DNA from: Nitrosomonas halophila
GTDB taxonomy: Bacteria; Pseudomonadota; Gammaproteobacteria; Burkholderiales; Nitrosomonadaceae
Reading direction: 5' to 3'
Assembly (NCBI RefSeq): GCF_900107165.1
Contig: NZ_FNOY01000029.1
Location: 1 to 33,468, forward strand
DNA: 33,468 nt
Within the stretch, counting starts at the first letter, position 1, and every line of letters begins with the position of its first letter. A program made the translations under genes and the position numbers. The notes under the pieces are model-generated. The model saw only the letters and a list, made by a program, of their open reading frames with translations. It searched no databases and was not told the origin of the DNA. Positions 12,900 to 21,815 of the stretch are shown in pieces.

Positions 12900-14057
12900 A
12901 TGAATGCTTTCTTGAAAGGGTTGCCGGGAGCTGCCAAGGTGCAGGCGCATCAATGGTTTTTTCTGGCAGCCAGTGTGTATGCGCTTGGGATGGTGCCATT
13001 GGCGATGCTCGCTCGGCATGGTTATGGGCCAGTGGCGCTGGCTACGCCGGCCGGTCACGCCTATGAGATGCTGTTCGGTTTTGCGCTGGCGCTGATTGCG
13101 GGCTATTTGCTGGGTCCGATGCCGGCTCGCCGGCTTGCCGGGTTCCTGTTTGTCTGGCTGCTGGCGCGGATAACCGGTTTGATCGCGCCGCTTGAGTGGC
13201 CGACTGTGCTGGTTAACGCGCTCTTTGTCGGGTTGCTTGCCTGGCATATGCTGCCGCGTCTATGGGTGGCGAAGAAATGGCGTAACCGTCTTCTGGCGCC
13301 CCTGCTAGGGCTGATCTGTGCAATGACTGTGCTGATTGCGCTGATAGGCCACCTCGATTACCACTTGCTGGCGCGCGCTTTTCTGGATGAAAGCGTGCTG
13401 CTGTTTGCCTTGCTGATGTTGTTCATGGGGGGGCGCATGCTGGCGCCGGCGGTTGCGGGCGAGTTTTATCGGCAGGGCAAGGAGTTGGAGGCAAGAGTGC
13501 AGCCGCATATCGAGGCGGCTTTGATTGTGACTGTTGTGGCCGCTTTTGCGCTCGCGCCGCTGACGGCTTCCGTATCGGGCCTGCTGCTGTGCACGAGCGG
13601 CGTGCTGGCCGGCGTGCGTTTGCTGCGCTGGCAATTGTGGCGTTGTCTGGCGCGGCCCGATCTGATTTGCCTCGGTGTCGGCTATGGCTGGCTGGCGCTG
13701 GGGTTGCTGCTGCTGGGGTGGGTCAAGCTCAATGGCGGGGCGTATTTCAGTACCGCCGTGCATGCGCTGACGGTGGGCGCGCTGGGCACGCTGGCTGCCA
13801 ATGTCATCGTGCGCGTGACGTTGCTGCAGGTGAAGCAATATCCTTCGCGTATCCAGCCGATTGTCATGCTGACCGCTTGCATGTCAGCCGCTGCGATCCT
13901 CCGTATCGGCGCCGATTTGAGCCCGCATCGGGAATGGTTGCTGATGCTGGCCGCGCTGGCCTGGAGCGGCACTTTTCTGCAGGTTCTGATCATTCAGCTG
14001 GATTGCCGGGCTTATGTGTCGTCACATCGTAAGTTGTTACGGGGTGGCGTGGGTTGA
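12900..14057 (+). CDS. nnrS: NnrS family protein
   Basis: This 385-residue integral membrane protein has about twelve hydrophobic segments. Family marks are AHQWFFLAASVYALG near the N-terminus, HAYEMLFGFALALIAGYLLG (residues ~53-72, with the conserved histidine and glutamate), the RxxGLIAP segment, and HALTVGALGTLAANVIVRVT in the second half. NnrS proteins contain haem and copper and protect against nitric oxide, often under NO-responsive regulators. The gene stands alone, so its control must come from the 215 bp upstream, where no canonical site was found. The C-terminal end (SSHRKLLRGGVG) is basic. Such a role would fit an ammonia oxidiser or denitrifier. Confidence 0.88.
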   Translation: MNAFLKGLPGAAKVQAHQWFFLAASVYALGMVPLAMLARHGYGPVALATPAGHAYEMLFGFALALIAGYLLGPMPARRLAGFLFVWLLARITGLIAPLEWPTVLVNALFVGLLAWHMLPRLWVAKKWRNRLLAPLLGLICAMTVLIALIGHLDYHLLARAFLDESVLLFALLMLFMGGRMLAPAVAGEFYRQGKELEARVQPHIEAALIVTVVAAFALAPLTASVSGLLLCTSGVLAGVRLLRWQLWRCLARPDLICLGVGYGWLALGLLLLGWVKLNGGAYFSTAVHALTVGALGTLAANVIVRVTLLQVKQYPSRIQPIVMLTACMSAAAILRIGADLSPHREWLLMLAALAWSGTFLQVLIIQLDCRAYVSSHRKLLRGGVG

Positions 14058-14419
14058 ATTTTGGTGAGAGTGTGTGAACACATCCCATGTCATTTTGGAG
14101 AGATGCATGCCAGGTCCCATGCGGCGTCTTCCCGGCACTCAATCGCTGATAGAGTAGTATACAAATGGAAACGATCGAAAATGCTATGCTATGCTATATT
14201 ATGTTTCTATCTTGCTTGATATTAAATCTCGCCTAGGCCGGTTACCGGCTGTCGTATCATAAACTTCTCTTAACGAATGGTCATTATCAGTTTTCTGGGT
14301 TTTTACAGTTGCTTGCAGATATGTTCGCTTGCAAGTGGCTGTAGATGTTTTTCAACAAATTGCCGCACACAAATCGCAAGCCTTGGGCTGCCTATCCAGG
14401 GTAATCCGGCAATTTTCAA
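14058..14419. other. Intergenic upstream region of the efflux operon
   Basis: There is no gene here. A short tandem (ATGCT ATGCT ATGCT ATATT, about 14183-14201) lies in an AT-rich part that can hold a promoter. A 13-bp inverted repeat GCCGGT-T-ACCGGC (14238-14250) may be an operator. No metal-regulator gene is adjacent. Confidence 0.45.
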
Positions 14420-15697
14420 ATGAGTACTATTTTTTTTGTTTTGCGGGGAATTTTTAAGCCGGGATTTTTATTTTGCCTATGCATTTTGATTGCATCGCTG
14501 GATCTGGCGCATGCGGCCAGCGGTAAATATACGATTGAAGCGATTCAGCGTATCGGACTGCAGGCCAACGGTCTGATGCAGGCCGCTCGTGCCCAGGTCG
14601 ATATCGCGGAAGCGGATGTCGTCAGCGCGGCGGCACTTCCCAATCCTGAAGTGACTGTGATGGCCGGCCCCGATAGCCCACGCTTGCCGGAGATCGATAC
14701 CGGTCCGGCTTCCATGCAGCGCCAGGTGACGGTCAGCCAGCCTTTGGAAAATCCATTTGTTCGCAGTGCCCGGATCGGTTCGGCGCAAGCCGGTGTTGAA
14801 GCCAGCCGTGCCAATCTGGAGCAAGTACGCGCGGATCTGGCGGCCCAATTGCGGGTGCGCACTTACGAGTTTCTGTTGCGGCGCGGGCTGGCGGAGATGG
14901 AATCCGATATTTTCAACCTGATGCAGGAAATTCAGCGTCGCATCAAGCTGAGCGTAGATGTCGGTGAGGTGGCGCGTTTCGAATTGATCCGGGCCGATAC
15001 CGAGGTCATGACTGCCGCCAGCAGAAAGGAGGCGGCCATGCTGGATACCGAGCGTGCGCGGATCGCCTTGTTGCAATTGACCGCCGGCGCGCTCGAGCAA
15101 GGTTTCGATATCGAGGCGTCGCTGACCGATCCGGTCGAGTTGCCGTCGCTGGACGCGTTACGCGCGGATTTGCCCGGCAGCAACCCGGAAATTCTGCGCC
15201 TGGAAGCCGAGCGGGACCGCGCTTCCTTGCGGATCGAGCAGGAACGGGCAGCGGTGCTGCCTTCGGTCGACATTCTGTATAGCAATTATCAGGACAAGCA
15301 ATTCACTTCCAATACAGTCGGGTTGAGCTTGCGAATACCTTTGTTCTATCGCCGCAGCGGGGAAATCAATGCGGCGATTTCAGATGCCGCCCGGGTGCGC
15401 GAGACGCTCGATTATCGCCGTTTCGAGGTCGTGCGCCTGCTCGAATCCGCCTGGCAGACGATGGAAATAGCCAGGCGCCGAGTGGAGATGTTTGAAGGGG
15501 GCATCGTGCGTGAAGCCGAATCCGCCTTGCGTGTGGCGGAAACCGCTTTTCGCCTGGGGGAGAGGGGGTTTATCGAGGTACTGGATACGCAGCGGGTATT
15601 GCGCAACGCGCGTTCCGAATTATTGCAGGCCCGATTTGAATTACAGGCTGCTGCTGCCGAAATTGACCGGTTGCGCGCCCATTATCCAAAGGATTAG
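14420..15697 (+). CDS. czcC: RND efflux outer-membrane channel (CzcC family, TolC-like)
   Basis: This 425-residue protein has a signal peptide (LCILIASLDLAHAASG, cleavage near residue 33) and two outer-membrane-efflux-protein repeats. The first contains AAALPNPEVTVMAGPD, SQPLENPFVRSARIGSAQAG and the long helix LRVRTYEFLLRRGLAEMESD. The second contains AAVLPSVDILYSNYQDKQF, LRIPLFYRRSGEINAAISDA and the characteristic ERGFIEVLDTQRVLRNARSE. It forms the trimeric barrel and periplasmic tunnel of a tripartite metal exporter. It is the first gene of the operon; the adaptor gene follows after 9 bp. The symbol follows the CzcC family and not a proven substrate. Length matches CzcC/CusC proteins. Confidence 0.85.
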   Translation: MSTIFFVLRGIFKPGFLFCLCILIASLDLAHAASGKYTIEAIQRIGLQANGLMQAARAQVDIAEADVVSAAALPNPEVTVMAGPDSPRLPEIDTGPASMQRQVTVSQPLENPFVRSARIGSAQAGVEASRANLEQVRADLAAQLRVRTYEFLLRRGLAEMESDIFNLMQEIQRRIKLSVDVGEVARFELIRADTEVMTAASRKEAAMLDTERARIALLQLTAGALEQGFDIEASLTDPVELPSLDALRADLPGSNPEILRLEAERDRASLRIEQERAAVLPSVDILYSNYQDKQFTSNTVGLSLRIPLFYRRSGEINAAISDAARVRETLDYRRFEVVRLLESAWQTMEIARRRVEMFEGGIVREAESALRVAETAFRLGERGFIEVLDTQRVLRNARSELLQARFELQAAAAEIDRLRAHYPKD

Positions 15698-15706
15698 TTT
15701 TCCTGA

Positions 15707-16897
15707 ATGAATACTCAATGGCAGTTTTTATTTTTTGTTCTGGTTGGGTGCTCGTTGCTGCTGGGTTGCCAGCAGGATAGCGGCCCGGCGCAGCCCCAGC
15801 TCCAGCCGGCTCTCGCTGGCGGCACCCCGCAAACCGGGACAGTTGAAGATGATGACCCCAATACCATAGTCCTCCGGCCCGAGATGCGCCAATGGATTGA
15901 AACCGGGCATCCGTTCGTAACCGATATAGCCGAGAAACTGCATGTGCCGGGGCAGATCAAGGTGCACGAGCAGCGGCTGGTGCGGGTGGGTGCGAGTTTC
16001 ACCGGCCGGATCGTCGATGTTTATGTGCAGCTTGGCGACAGCGTCGAAGCGGGAACAGAGCTGGCGCGAATCGCCAGCCCGGAGCTGACGCAGGCCCAGT
16101 TGGCTTATTTGCGCGCGCATTCCCTGGCCATGCTGGCTGAGCGCGCTGCGGCTCGTGCCAAGCAATTGTTTGCCGGAGATGTGATCAGCGCAGCCGAGCT
16201 GCAGCGGCGCGAATCGGAATCGCAAGTGGCGCGCGCCGAATTGAGTGCGGCCAAGGATCAGTTGCGGCTGCTTGGCGTGGATAACGGGGCGATGAATGAT
16301 CTGGTCAAGCGGGGACAGATTCTGCCCTCGGTCATGATCAAGGCGCCGCACAGCGGCACGATCATTGAGCGTAATGTGGCACTGGGGCAGGTTGTGCAGC
16401 CATCCGATCAGCTGTTCACCCTGGCGGATTTGTCGGTTGTCTGGGTAGTGGGAGATGTGCCCGAATATACCGCCGATTTTGTCATGCAGGGGCAGCAAGT
16501 GGAAATTCGCGTGCCGGCACTTGGGAATATCAGTCTGGACGGAACCATTATTTTTGTGGCCGATATTGTCAATCCGCTGACGCGGACCGTGACCGTGCGC
16601 ACCGAGGTGGATAATCCGCAGCGGAAGCTGAAACCCGATATGCTGGCGACGGTGCATATTACCGAACATGCGCATGCGCAGCTGGTGATTCCGGTCGGCG
16701 CTGTCGTGCGCGAGAACAATCGTGATCATGTGTTCGCGGCCCGGGACGAGAAGCATTTCACTTTGGTGCCGGTTGAACTCGGGGAGGCGGTCAACCAGCT
16801 GCGGCCTGTTCACGCGGGACTGGCCACGGATCAGACGATCGTAGTGGAGGGGGCTTTTCATTTGAACAACGAGCGCAAGCGTACCGATCAGGAGTAG
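15707..16897 (+). CDS. czcB: RND efflux periplasmic adaptor lipoprotein (CzcB family)
   Basis: This 396-residue membrane-fusion protein has a lipoprotein signal with lipobox LLLGC (cysteine 21). A lipoyl-like half follows (LVRVGASFTGRIVDVYVQLG, DSVEAGTELARIASPEL), then a helical hairpin (LAQAQLAYLRAHSLAMLAER-like stretch, with RAAARAKQLFAGDVISAAEL). The second lipoyl half reads IKAPHSGTIIERNVALGQVV and the beta-barrel domain WVVGDVPEYTADFVMQGQQV. It links the inner-membrane pump to the outer channel. No His/Met-rich metal-binding N-terminal extension was seen, unlike CusB with its methionines. The pump gene starts 3 bp after the stop, so translation is likely coupled. Confidence 0.87.
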   Translation: MNTQWQFLFFVLVGCSLLLGCQQDSGPAQPQLQPALAGGTPQTGTVEDDDPNTIVLRPEMRQWIETGHPFVTDIAEKLHVPGQIKVHEQRLVRVGASFTGRIVDVYVQLGDSVEAGTELARIASPELTQAQLAYLRAHSLAMLAERAAARAKQLFAGDVISAAELQRRESESQVARAELSAAKDQLRLLGVDNGAMNDLVKRGQILPSVMIKAPHSGTIIERNVALGQVVQPSDQLFTLADLSVVWVVGDVPEYTADFVMQGQQVEIRVPALGNISLDGTIIFVADIVNPLTRTVTVRTEVDNPQRKLKPDMLATVHITEHAHAQLVIPVGAVVRENNRDHVFAARDEKHFTLVPVELGEAVNQLRPVHAGLATDQTIVVEGAFHLNNERKRTDQE

Positions 16898-16900
16898 GCC

Positions 16901-19900
16901 ATGTTGACTGCGCTGGTGCGTGCAATGTTGAGACAACGCCTGGTTGTGGTGGTGGTGGCGTTGATTTTGATGGGATTTGGGTTGCGTGAATCGCAGCGTC
17001 TTTCAATCGATGCTTTCCCTGATGTGACTAATGTCCAGGTGCAAATTGCCACGGAAGCAATAGGACGCAGTCCGGAGGAAATCGAGCGGCTGGTAACGGT
17101 TCCGCTGGAAATCGCGATGACCGGTTTGCCGGGCTTGGAAGAAATGCGTTCTCTGAACAAAAGCGGGCTGTCTATCATTACATTGGTATTTACCGACCAA
17201 ACCGATGTTTATTTCGCCCGCCAGATGGTGATGGAGCGGTTGCTGGAAGCGGCCACCCGAATGCCGCCCGGCATCACACCTGTGCTCGGGCCGGTTTCGA
17301 CCGGTTTGGGAGAGGTCTATCAATACACGATCGACCATCCCGATGACGGGGAGCGTGCGCTCACCGTCGAGGAACTGACCGAGCGCCGTATCGTGCAGGA
17401 CTGGGTCGTCCGGCCGATGCTGCGATCGATTCCGGGCGTGGCGGAAATCAATTCACAGGGCGGCTATGTCAAGCAATACCAAGTACTGGCCAATCCGGAT
17501 AAATTGCGTCACTACAACCTGACCCTGGGACAGGTCGAGCAGGCGATTGCCAACAATAACGCCAATGCCAGTGGCGGGATCCTGCCCGCAAATGCCGAGC
17601 AGTTTCTGGTGCGAGGGGTGGGCCTGATCCGTACACTGCAGGATATCGGCAATATCGTACTGGCTGAAGAAAATGGTGTGCCGATCTTCGTGCGCGATGT
17701 GGCGGAAGTGAAGCTGGGCACGGAAGTCCGGGCCGGTGCGGTCATCAAGGGCGGCTATACGGAATCGGCTTCCGGCATTGTACTGATGATTCGGGGGGGT
17801 AATGCCAAGGAGATCGTGGAACGGGTGAAGGCCAAGGTGGCCGACATCAATGCGCGCAATCTGTTGCCGGACGGACTGAAGATCGTGCCTTATTATGATC
17901 GTACCGACCTGGTCGATGCGGCCTTGTGGACGGTCAGCAAGGTGCTGATGGAAGGAATTTTCCTGGTCGTCGTTATCCTGTTTGTTTTTCTTGGCGATGT
18001 CCGTTCCAGCCTGATTGTGGTGGCGACGCTGGTAATTACGCCACTGCTGACTTTTATGGTTATGAACCATCAAGGCATTTCGGCCAACCTGATGTCGCTC
18101 GGCGGGCTTGCGATTGCCATCGGGTTGATGGTCGATTCCACGGTTGTGGTGGTGGAGAACGTGTTTCATCGCTTGGGACATATGGCCAATACAACGGCAT
18201 CGCGATTGCAAACGATACTCGATGCGGTGGTCGAAGTAGGGATACCGGTGATTTTCGGTATTTGTATCATCATACTCGTGTTCCTGCCCTTGATGACTCT
18301 GCAGGGGATGGAGGGCAAGCTGTTCAGTCCGCTGGCATTCACGATTGCCATTGCTCTGGCGATTTCGCTGATCGTTTCCCTGACGCTTTCGCCAGTGCTT
18401 TGTGCCTATATCCTGAAAGGCGGAGCGGATCGCGATACCCGTATCATTGCCAGGTTGAGAGCTGCCTATCGCTATCTGCTGCACAGCGCGCTGCAGAACA
18501 GGAAAGTGACCATTCTGCTGTCGCTCGGGCTATTGATGCTGTCTGTTTCCCTTTTTCCTTTCCTGGGAAAGTCGTTCATCCCAACCTTGCAGGAAGGTGC
18601 GCTGACGCCCCAGATTAACCGGGTCGCATCGATTTCGCTGGCCGAGGCGGTTGCGATGGAGATGGATGCGATGAAGGCCGTTTCACGTGTGGCGGGTGTG
18701 AAAAGCGTTGTTACCAAGCTCGGGCGCGGCGAATCACCGGCCGATCCGGCCGGTCAGAATGAATCCGATCCGATCGTGACGCTCGATCCTGATGCCGGAC
18801 GGACTCAGGATGAAATCGACGACGAAATCCGGGCGCTGCTGGAAGTGTTGCCCGGTGTCAACATCGTTTTGTCGCAACCGATTGCCGAACGGGTTGACGA
18901 AATGGTGACCGGGGTGCGGTCACAGATCGCGGTCAAGATTTTTGGGGATGATCTGGACACGCTGCGCGAATTGTCAGAACAGATCGCGCGGATCCTGCGC
19001 GATATCCCCGGTGCGCGCGATATTCGTATCGAACGCCTTTCCGGGCAACAGTCCCTGACGATTGATGTCGACCGCAACGCGATCGCGCGCAATGGCATCA
19101 ATGTAGCCGATGTGCATGAGTTGATCGAAACGGCTATTGGCGGCCGCGAGGTCACCCGCTTGTTTGAAGGCGAGCGGCGGTTTGCGATCCTGCTGCGTTT
19201 TCCGGAAGCATTCCGCAACAGCGTGGAGACGATACGCAACCTGCTGTTGCGTGCGCCCGACGGGGCCATGGTGCCTTTGTATACAGTGGCTGATATCCAG
19301 ATTGTCGATGGGCCTGCCCAGGTTTCCCGCGAAGATGCCAAGCGCCGTGTGGTAGTCGGCGCGAATGTCGAGGACCGTGATCTGGGCGGGTTTGTAGCGG
19401 AAATCCAAGAGCGTATTGCCCGGGAAGTGGAATTGCCCAGCGGTTATTTCTTTGAGTGGGGCGGGCAATTCGAAAACATGGAGCGTGCCATGGCTACGCT
19501 TGCGGTGATCGTGCCGCTCACCATTGCCGCGATTTTCTTTCTGCTGTTTTTGCTGTTCAATTCCATCAAGCTGGCCGGGCTGATCATTCTGGTGCTGCCG
19601 TTTGCCTCGATCGGCGGTGTGATTGGATTGTTCCTGACCGGAGAATATCTGTCGGTTCCGGCTTCGGTTGGCTTCATCGCGTTATGGGGCATTGCGGTTT
19701 TGAATGGCGTGGTGCTGATTTCCTATATCCGTAAGTTGCGTGATGAAGGTGTCAGTGTCAAAGATGCCGTGGTGCGCGGCTGCGAGCAACGCTTCCGGCC
19801 GGTGCTGATGACGGCCACTGTCGCAATGCTGGGATTGGTGCCATTTCTGTTTGCCACCGGACCGGGCTCCGAAGTGCAGCGGCCGCTGGCGATTGTGGTA

Positions 19901-19993
19901 ATCGGTGGGTTGATTACTTCGACCTTGTTGACGCTGGTTGTGCTGCCTGTCTTGTACCGCTGGTTTGATGAACCGCCGTTGCAGCATGCGTGA
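16901..19993 (+). CDS. czcA: Heavy-metal RND efflux pump (CzcA family)
   Basis: This 1030-residue inner-membrane antiporter has twelve transmembrane segments and two large periplasmic loops (AFPDVTNVQVQIATEAIGRS, FTDQTDVYFARQMVMERLLE, PVSTGLGEVYQYTIDHPDDG). The proton-path region of segment 4 reads LAIAIGLMVDSTVVVVEN (about residues 403-420). This differs from both the DFGxxVDGAV form usual in CzcA/CnrA and the AIGAMVDAA form of CusA. The second loop has EGALTPQINRVASISLAEAV and RGESPADPAGQNESDPIVTL. The CusA methionine triad is not evident, so the metal (divalent cation more likely than Cu/Ag) cannot be fixed. CAGGAG lies 7 nt before the ATG. It is the last gene of the operon, followed by two hairpins shared with the convergent RIO kinase gene. 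Confidence 0.9.
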   Translation: MLTALVRAMLRQRLVVVVVALILMGFGLRESQRLSIDAFPDVTNVQVQIATEAIGRSPEEIERLVTVPLEIAMTGLPGLEEMRSLNKSGLSIITLVFTDQTDVYFARQMVMERLLEAATRMPPGITPVLGPVSTGLGEVYQYTIDHPDDGERALTVEELTERRIVQDWVVRPMLRSIPGVAEINSQGGYVKQYQVLANPDKLRHYNLTLGQVEQAIANNNANASGGILPANAEQFLVRGVGLIRTLQDIGNIVLAEENGVPIFVRDVAEVKLGTEVRAGAVIKGGYTESASGIVLMIRGGNAKEIVERVKAKVADINARNLLPDGLKIVPYYDRTDLVDAALWTVSKVLMEGIFLVVVILFVFLGDVRSSLIVVATLVITPLLTFMVMNHQGISANLMSLGGLAIAIGLMVDSTVVVVENVFHRLGHMANTTASRLQTILDAVVEVGIPVIFGICIIILVFLPLMTLQGMEGKLFSPLAFTIAIALAISLIVSLTLSPVLCAYILKGGADRDTRIIARLRAAYRYLLHSALQNRKVTILLSLGLLMLSVSLFPFLGKSFIPTLQEGALTPQINRVASISLAEAVAMEMDAMKAVSRVAGVKSVVTKLGRGESPADPAGQNESDPIVTLDPDAGRTQDEIDDEIRALLEVLPGVNIVLSQPIAERVDEMVTGVRSQIAVKIFGDDLDTLRELSEQIARILRDIPGARDIRIERLSGQQSLTIDVDRNAIARNGINVADVHELIETAIGGREVTRLFEGERRFAILLRFPEAFRNSVETIRNLLLRAPDGAMVPLYTVADIQIVDGPAQVSREDAKRRVVVGANVEDRDLGGFVAEIQERIAREVELPSGYFFEWGGQFENMERAMATLAVIVPLTIAAIFFLLFLLFNSIKLAGLIILVLPFASIGGVIGLFLTGEYLSVPASVGFIALWGIAVLNGVVLISYIRKLRDEGVSVKDAVVRGCEQRFRPVLMTATVAMLGLVPFLFATGPGSEVQRPLAIVVIGGLITSTLLTLVVLPVLYRWFDEPPLQHA

Positions 19994-20019
19994 CCAGACC
20001 TGATTGAACGTCTGAGGGG

Positions 20020-20059
20020 GCGTGAACGTATCCTGCACGCTGGCAGGGTACGTTCACGC
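20020..20059. terminator. Long bidirectional hairpin between czcA and the RIO kinase gene
   Basis: GCGTGAACGTA and TACGTTCACGC are perfect 11-bp arms, with an inner CCTGC/GCAGG extension. No T-run follows on either strand, but the position between convergent genes supports transcript-end formation. Confidence 0.65.
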
Positions 20060-20061
20060 AT

Positions 20062-20083
20062 CAGGCAATTACATTATTGCCTG
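20062..20083. terminator. Second hairpin between the convergent genes
   Basis: CAGGCAAT / ATTGCCTG arms of 8 bp enclose a 6-nt loop (TACATT). It lies 2 bp after the first hairpin. CTTTTTG follows some 16 bp downstream on the plus strand. Confidence 0.6.
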
Positions 20084-20138
20084 GTGGGGGTGGAGAGAGG
20101 CTTTTTGTGAGAGGGAGAATGATGTGGATGGTTTTTCT

Positions 20139-21011
20139 TCAGCAGTATAGGGCACGCGGGCTGGTCCAGCGTTCGCGTTTATAGCGTTGCCAGGCGGATT
20201 CCTTTCTGGCGGCGTGCCCGATGGCTTGCAATACGCTGTCCAGGTTGACCGGTTTGGGTCTGGTCGCGACATAGCCAGTCAGGTTGACGCCCCAATGCAG
20301 CCTACTGCTTTGGTAGAGCGACCAGATTTCGGTTGCATAGTCGGTGTATGCGAGTTCGGGGGCAAAGCGGCTGAAGAAGGCTGTGATATTGTGGATGTCC
20401 CGTTTGAGTAGCATTTGCGCATTGCTGTTGCTGGCCGCGTGCACGGCCTGCGGGAAATCGATGATGACGGGTCCCTGTTCGCCCAGCAGCACGTTGTATT
20501 CGGACAGGTCGCCGTGTATGATGCCGCTGCAAAGCATGCGCACCACTTGTTCGATCAGAAAGCTGTGATAGTGTCTGGCTTGCTCGGCGGTCAACGTCAG
20601 TTGGTTCATGCGCGGAGCTACGTTGCCGTCGCTGTCGGTGATCAGCTCCATCAGGAGCACGCCTTCGAAAAAATTGTGAAATCGGGGGGTCTGGACGCCG
20701 GCCATGGCCAGCCGGCTCAAGGTATCCACTTCGACGCTGTGCCAAGCATCTTCCGGGGTCATCCGGCTGGCGCTGCTTCTTCTTTGCAGGGCGCGCGTGC
20801 GGCGGCGATTGCCGAACATGCGGCCTTCGGTATAGTTGGCGCTGTGGCGGAAATTGCGCCTTTGTTTTTCCTTATATACTTTGGCGCACCGGTATTCTTC
20901 TCCGCATTGCACGACATATAGCATCGCTTCCTTGCCGCTCATGAGTTGGCAAATGACTGAGTCGACCAGTCCTTCCTCGACCAGTGGTTCTATTCTGTTG
21001 GGTGTTTTCAT
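20139..21011 (-). CDS. RIO1-type serine/threonine protein kinase
   Basis: This 290-residue protein starts MKTPNRIEPLVEEGLVDSVI. It has the ATP-binding segment MSGKEAMLYVVQCG (24-37) with catalytic lysine 44 (CAKVYKE), the HGDLSEYN catalytic loop (aspartate 168) and the IIDFPQAV metal-binding motif (aspartate 185). These are the RIO-kinase marks, and the layout matches bacterial RIO-type kinases such as PA4780 of Pseudomonas. The in-frame frame extends further upstream, but ATG 21011 has AGGAG upstream and the conserved MKTPxRIEPL start, so it was chosen. Upstream, 62 bp away on the same strand, is a small gene with a strong ribosome site, so the two probably form an operon. The natural substrate is not known. 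Confidence 0.87.
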   Translation of the reverse strand: MKTPNRIEPLVEEGLVDSVICQLMSGKEAMLYVVQCGEEYRCAKVYKEKQRRNFRHSANYTEGRMFGNRRRTRALQRRSSASRMTPEDAWHSVEVDTLSRLAMAGVQTPRFHNFFEGVLLMELITDSDGNVAPRMNQLTLTAEQARHYHSFLIEQVVRMLCSGIIHGDLSEYNVLLGEQGPVIIDFPQAVHAASNSNAQMLLKRDIHNITAFFSRFAPELAYTDYATEIWSLYQSSRLHWGVNLTGYVATRPKPVNLDSVLQAIGHAARKESAWQRYKRERWTSPRALYC

Positions 21012-21073
21012 GAATTTTTCGCTCTCCTGTCTGTGAGTGAATGCGCTATCAAGCCGGGAGATGGTGCGTCGCG

Positions 21074-21271
21074 CTAGTTGAGCTGAAATCTGGCTGACTT
21101 GCTGCGGCGCCATTCTGCATCCGGCAGGGACATCTGTCTGGCCAGGACTGTCCTGTCACGGGTATCGATTTGTTGTGCCGCGCCAGCCGGTTTGCTGTCA
21201 TGGACTGGATCGATACCGGAATTCCCGGTTGGGTTTACCTGAGACATGTTTTCTTTCAGTTTGGGAATCAT
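21074..21271 (-). CDS. Small hypothetical protein upstream of the RIO kinase
   Basis: This 65-residue frame starts MIPKLKENMSQVNPTGNSGI and ends AEWRRSKSARFQLN. The ATG is preceded by AAGGAGA at good distance, better than most starts in this window, so translation is credible. The protein is hydrophilic with a basic C-terminal end and no membrane segment; no family was recognised. It ends 62 bp before the kinase start, so it would be the first gene of that transcript. It could be a short regulatory protein or a kinase substrate, but this is speculation. Confidence 0.45.
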   Translation of the reverse strand: MIPKLKENMSQVNPTGNSGIDPVHDSKPAGAAQQIDTRDRTVLARQMSLPDAEWRRSKSARFQLN

Positions 21272-21815
21272 GTGGCCATCTCCTTGAGAAAGATCATCGA
21301 GGCTGTCACTGCCTGCGACTTGAAATGCATTGTAAAGAGAAAAAAATTATTTTGGAATGCGACATATTGTCGCGCGACAATATGTCGCACCTTGATTTCG
21401 TTGACAAAAACGGCGACCCGGTTGGTTCCGGAGTCGGCCGTGATTGCGTTCCAGTGGGCGGCATCCCGCTGCCGCTGTGCGCTATGGGCAAGTACACAAG
21501 GAACGAAACTCACTCTGTCCTATCCACAATAAAAGTGTGATTGATTGTTCTGGTGAGGTATTTCTGTTCGCCGTTTTTCCATGCAAACTGGCCCTTATCC
21601 TTATAATAGGCGGGCATCGTTACATGATTGTGACGAATCCCGATCGGGGTTTTGCCGCGAAGCGTCAGCGAAACAATCGGTAATCCACATAGATGCATTG
21701 CCAACAGAATGTGATAATAAAGAATGGGTGATGCGCTTCATGCTTACTGTGCCTTGTACTGCACCCTGAAAGCTACACATCCCCACCCATTCATATGAAG
21801 AATTCAGGTTAGTTC
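21272..21815. other. Divergent spacer between the RIO kinase operon and the mscK-like gene
   Basis: It contains the 32-bp palindrome at 21358-21389, a possible -10 (TACAAT, read on the minus strand near 21325-21330), and a short CCCGATCGGG palindrome near 21641. Frames on both strands in 21400-21700 show no recognisable protein. The mscK ATG is preceded by a weak AGG. Confidence 0.5.
21358..21389. promoter_or_regulatory. Perfect 32-bp palindrome, likely operator
   Basis: TGCGACATATTGTCGC is followed directly by its own reverse complement with no centre base. It lies 87 bp upstream of the small-gene ATG and over 420 bp from the mscK start. Reading on the minus strand, it sits just upstream of an AT-rich promoter-like stretch. 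Such exact symmetry suggests a dimeric or tetrameric repressor site. Confidence 0.55.

Noticed and set aside
21510..21704. 64-codon minus-strand frame in the mscK spacer
   Set aside because: No ribosome site and no recognised family; it lies next to other uninformative frames.
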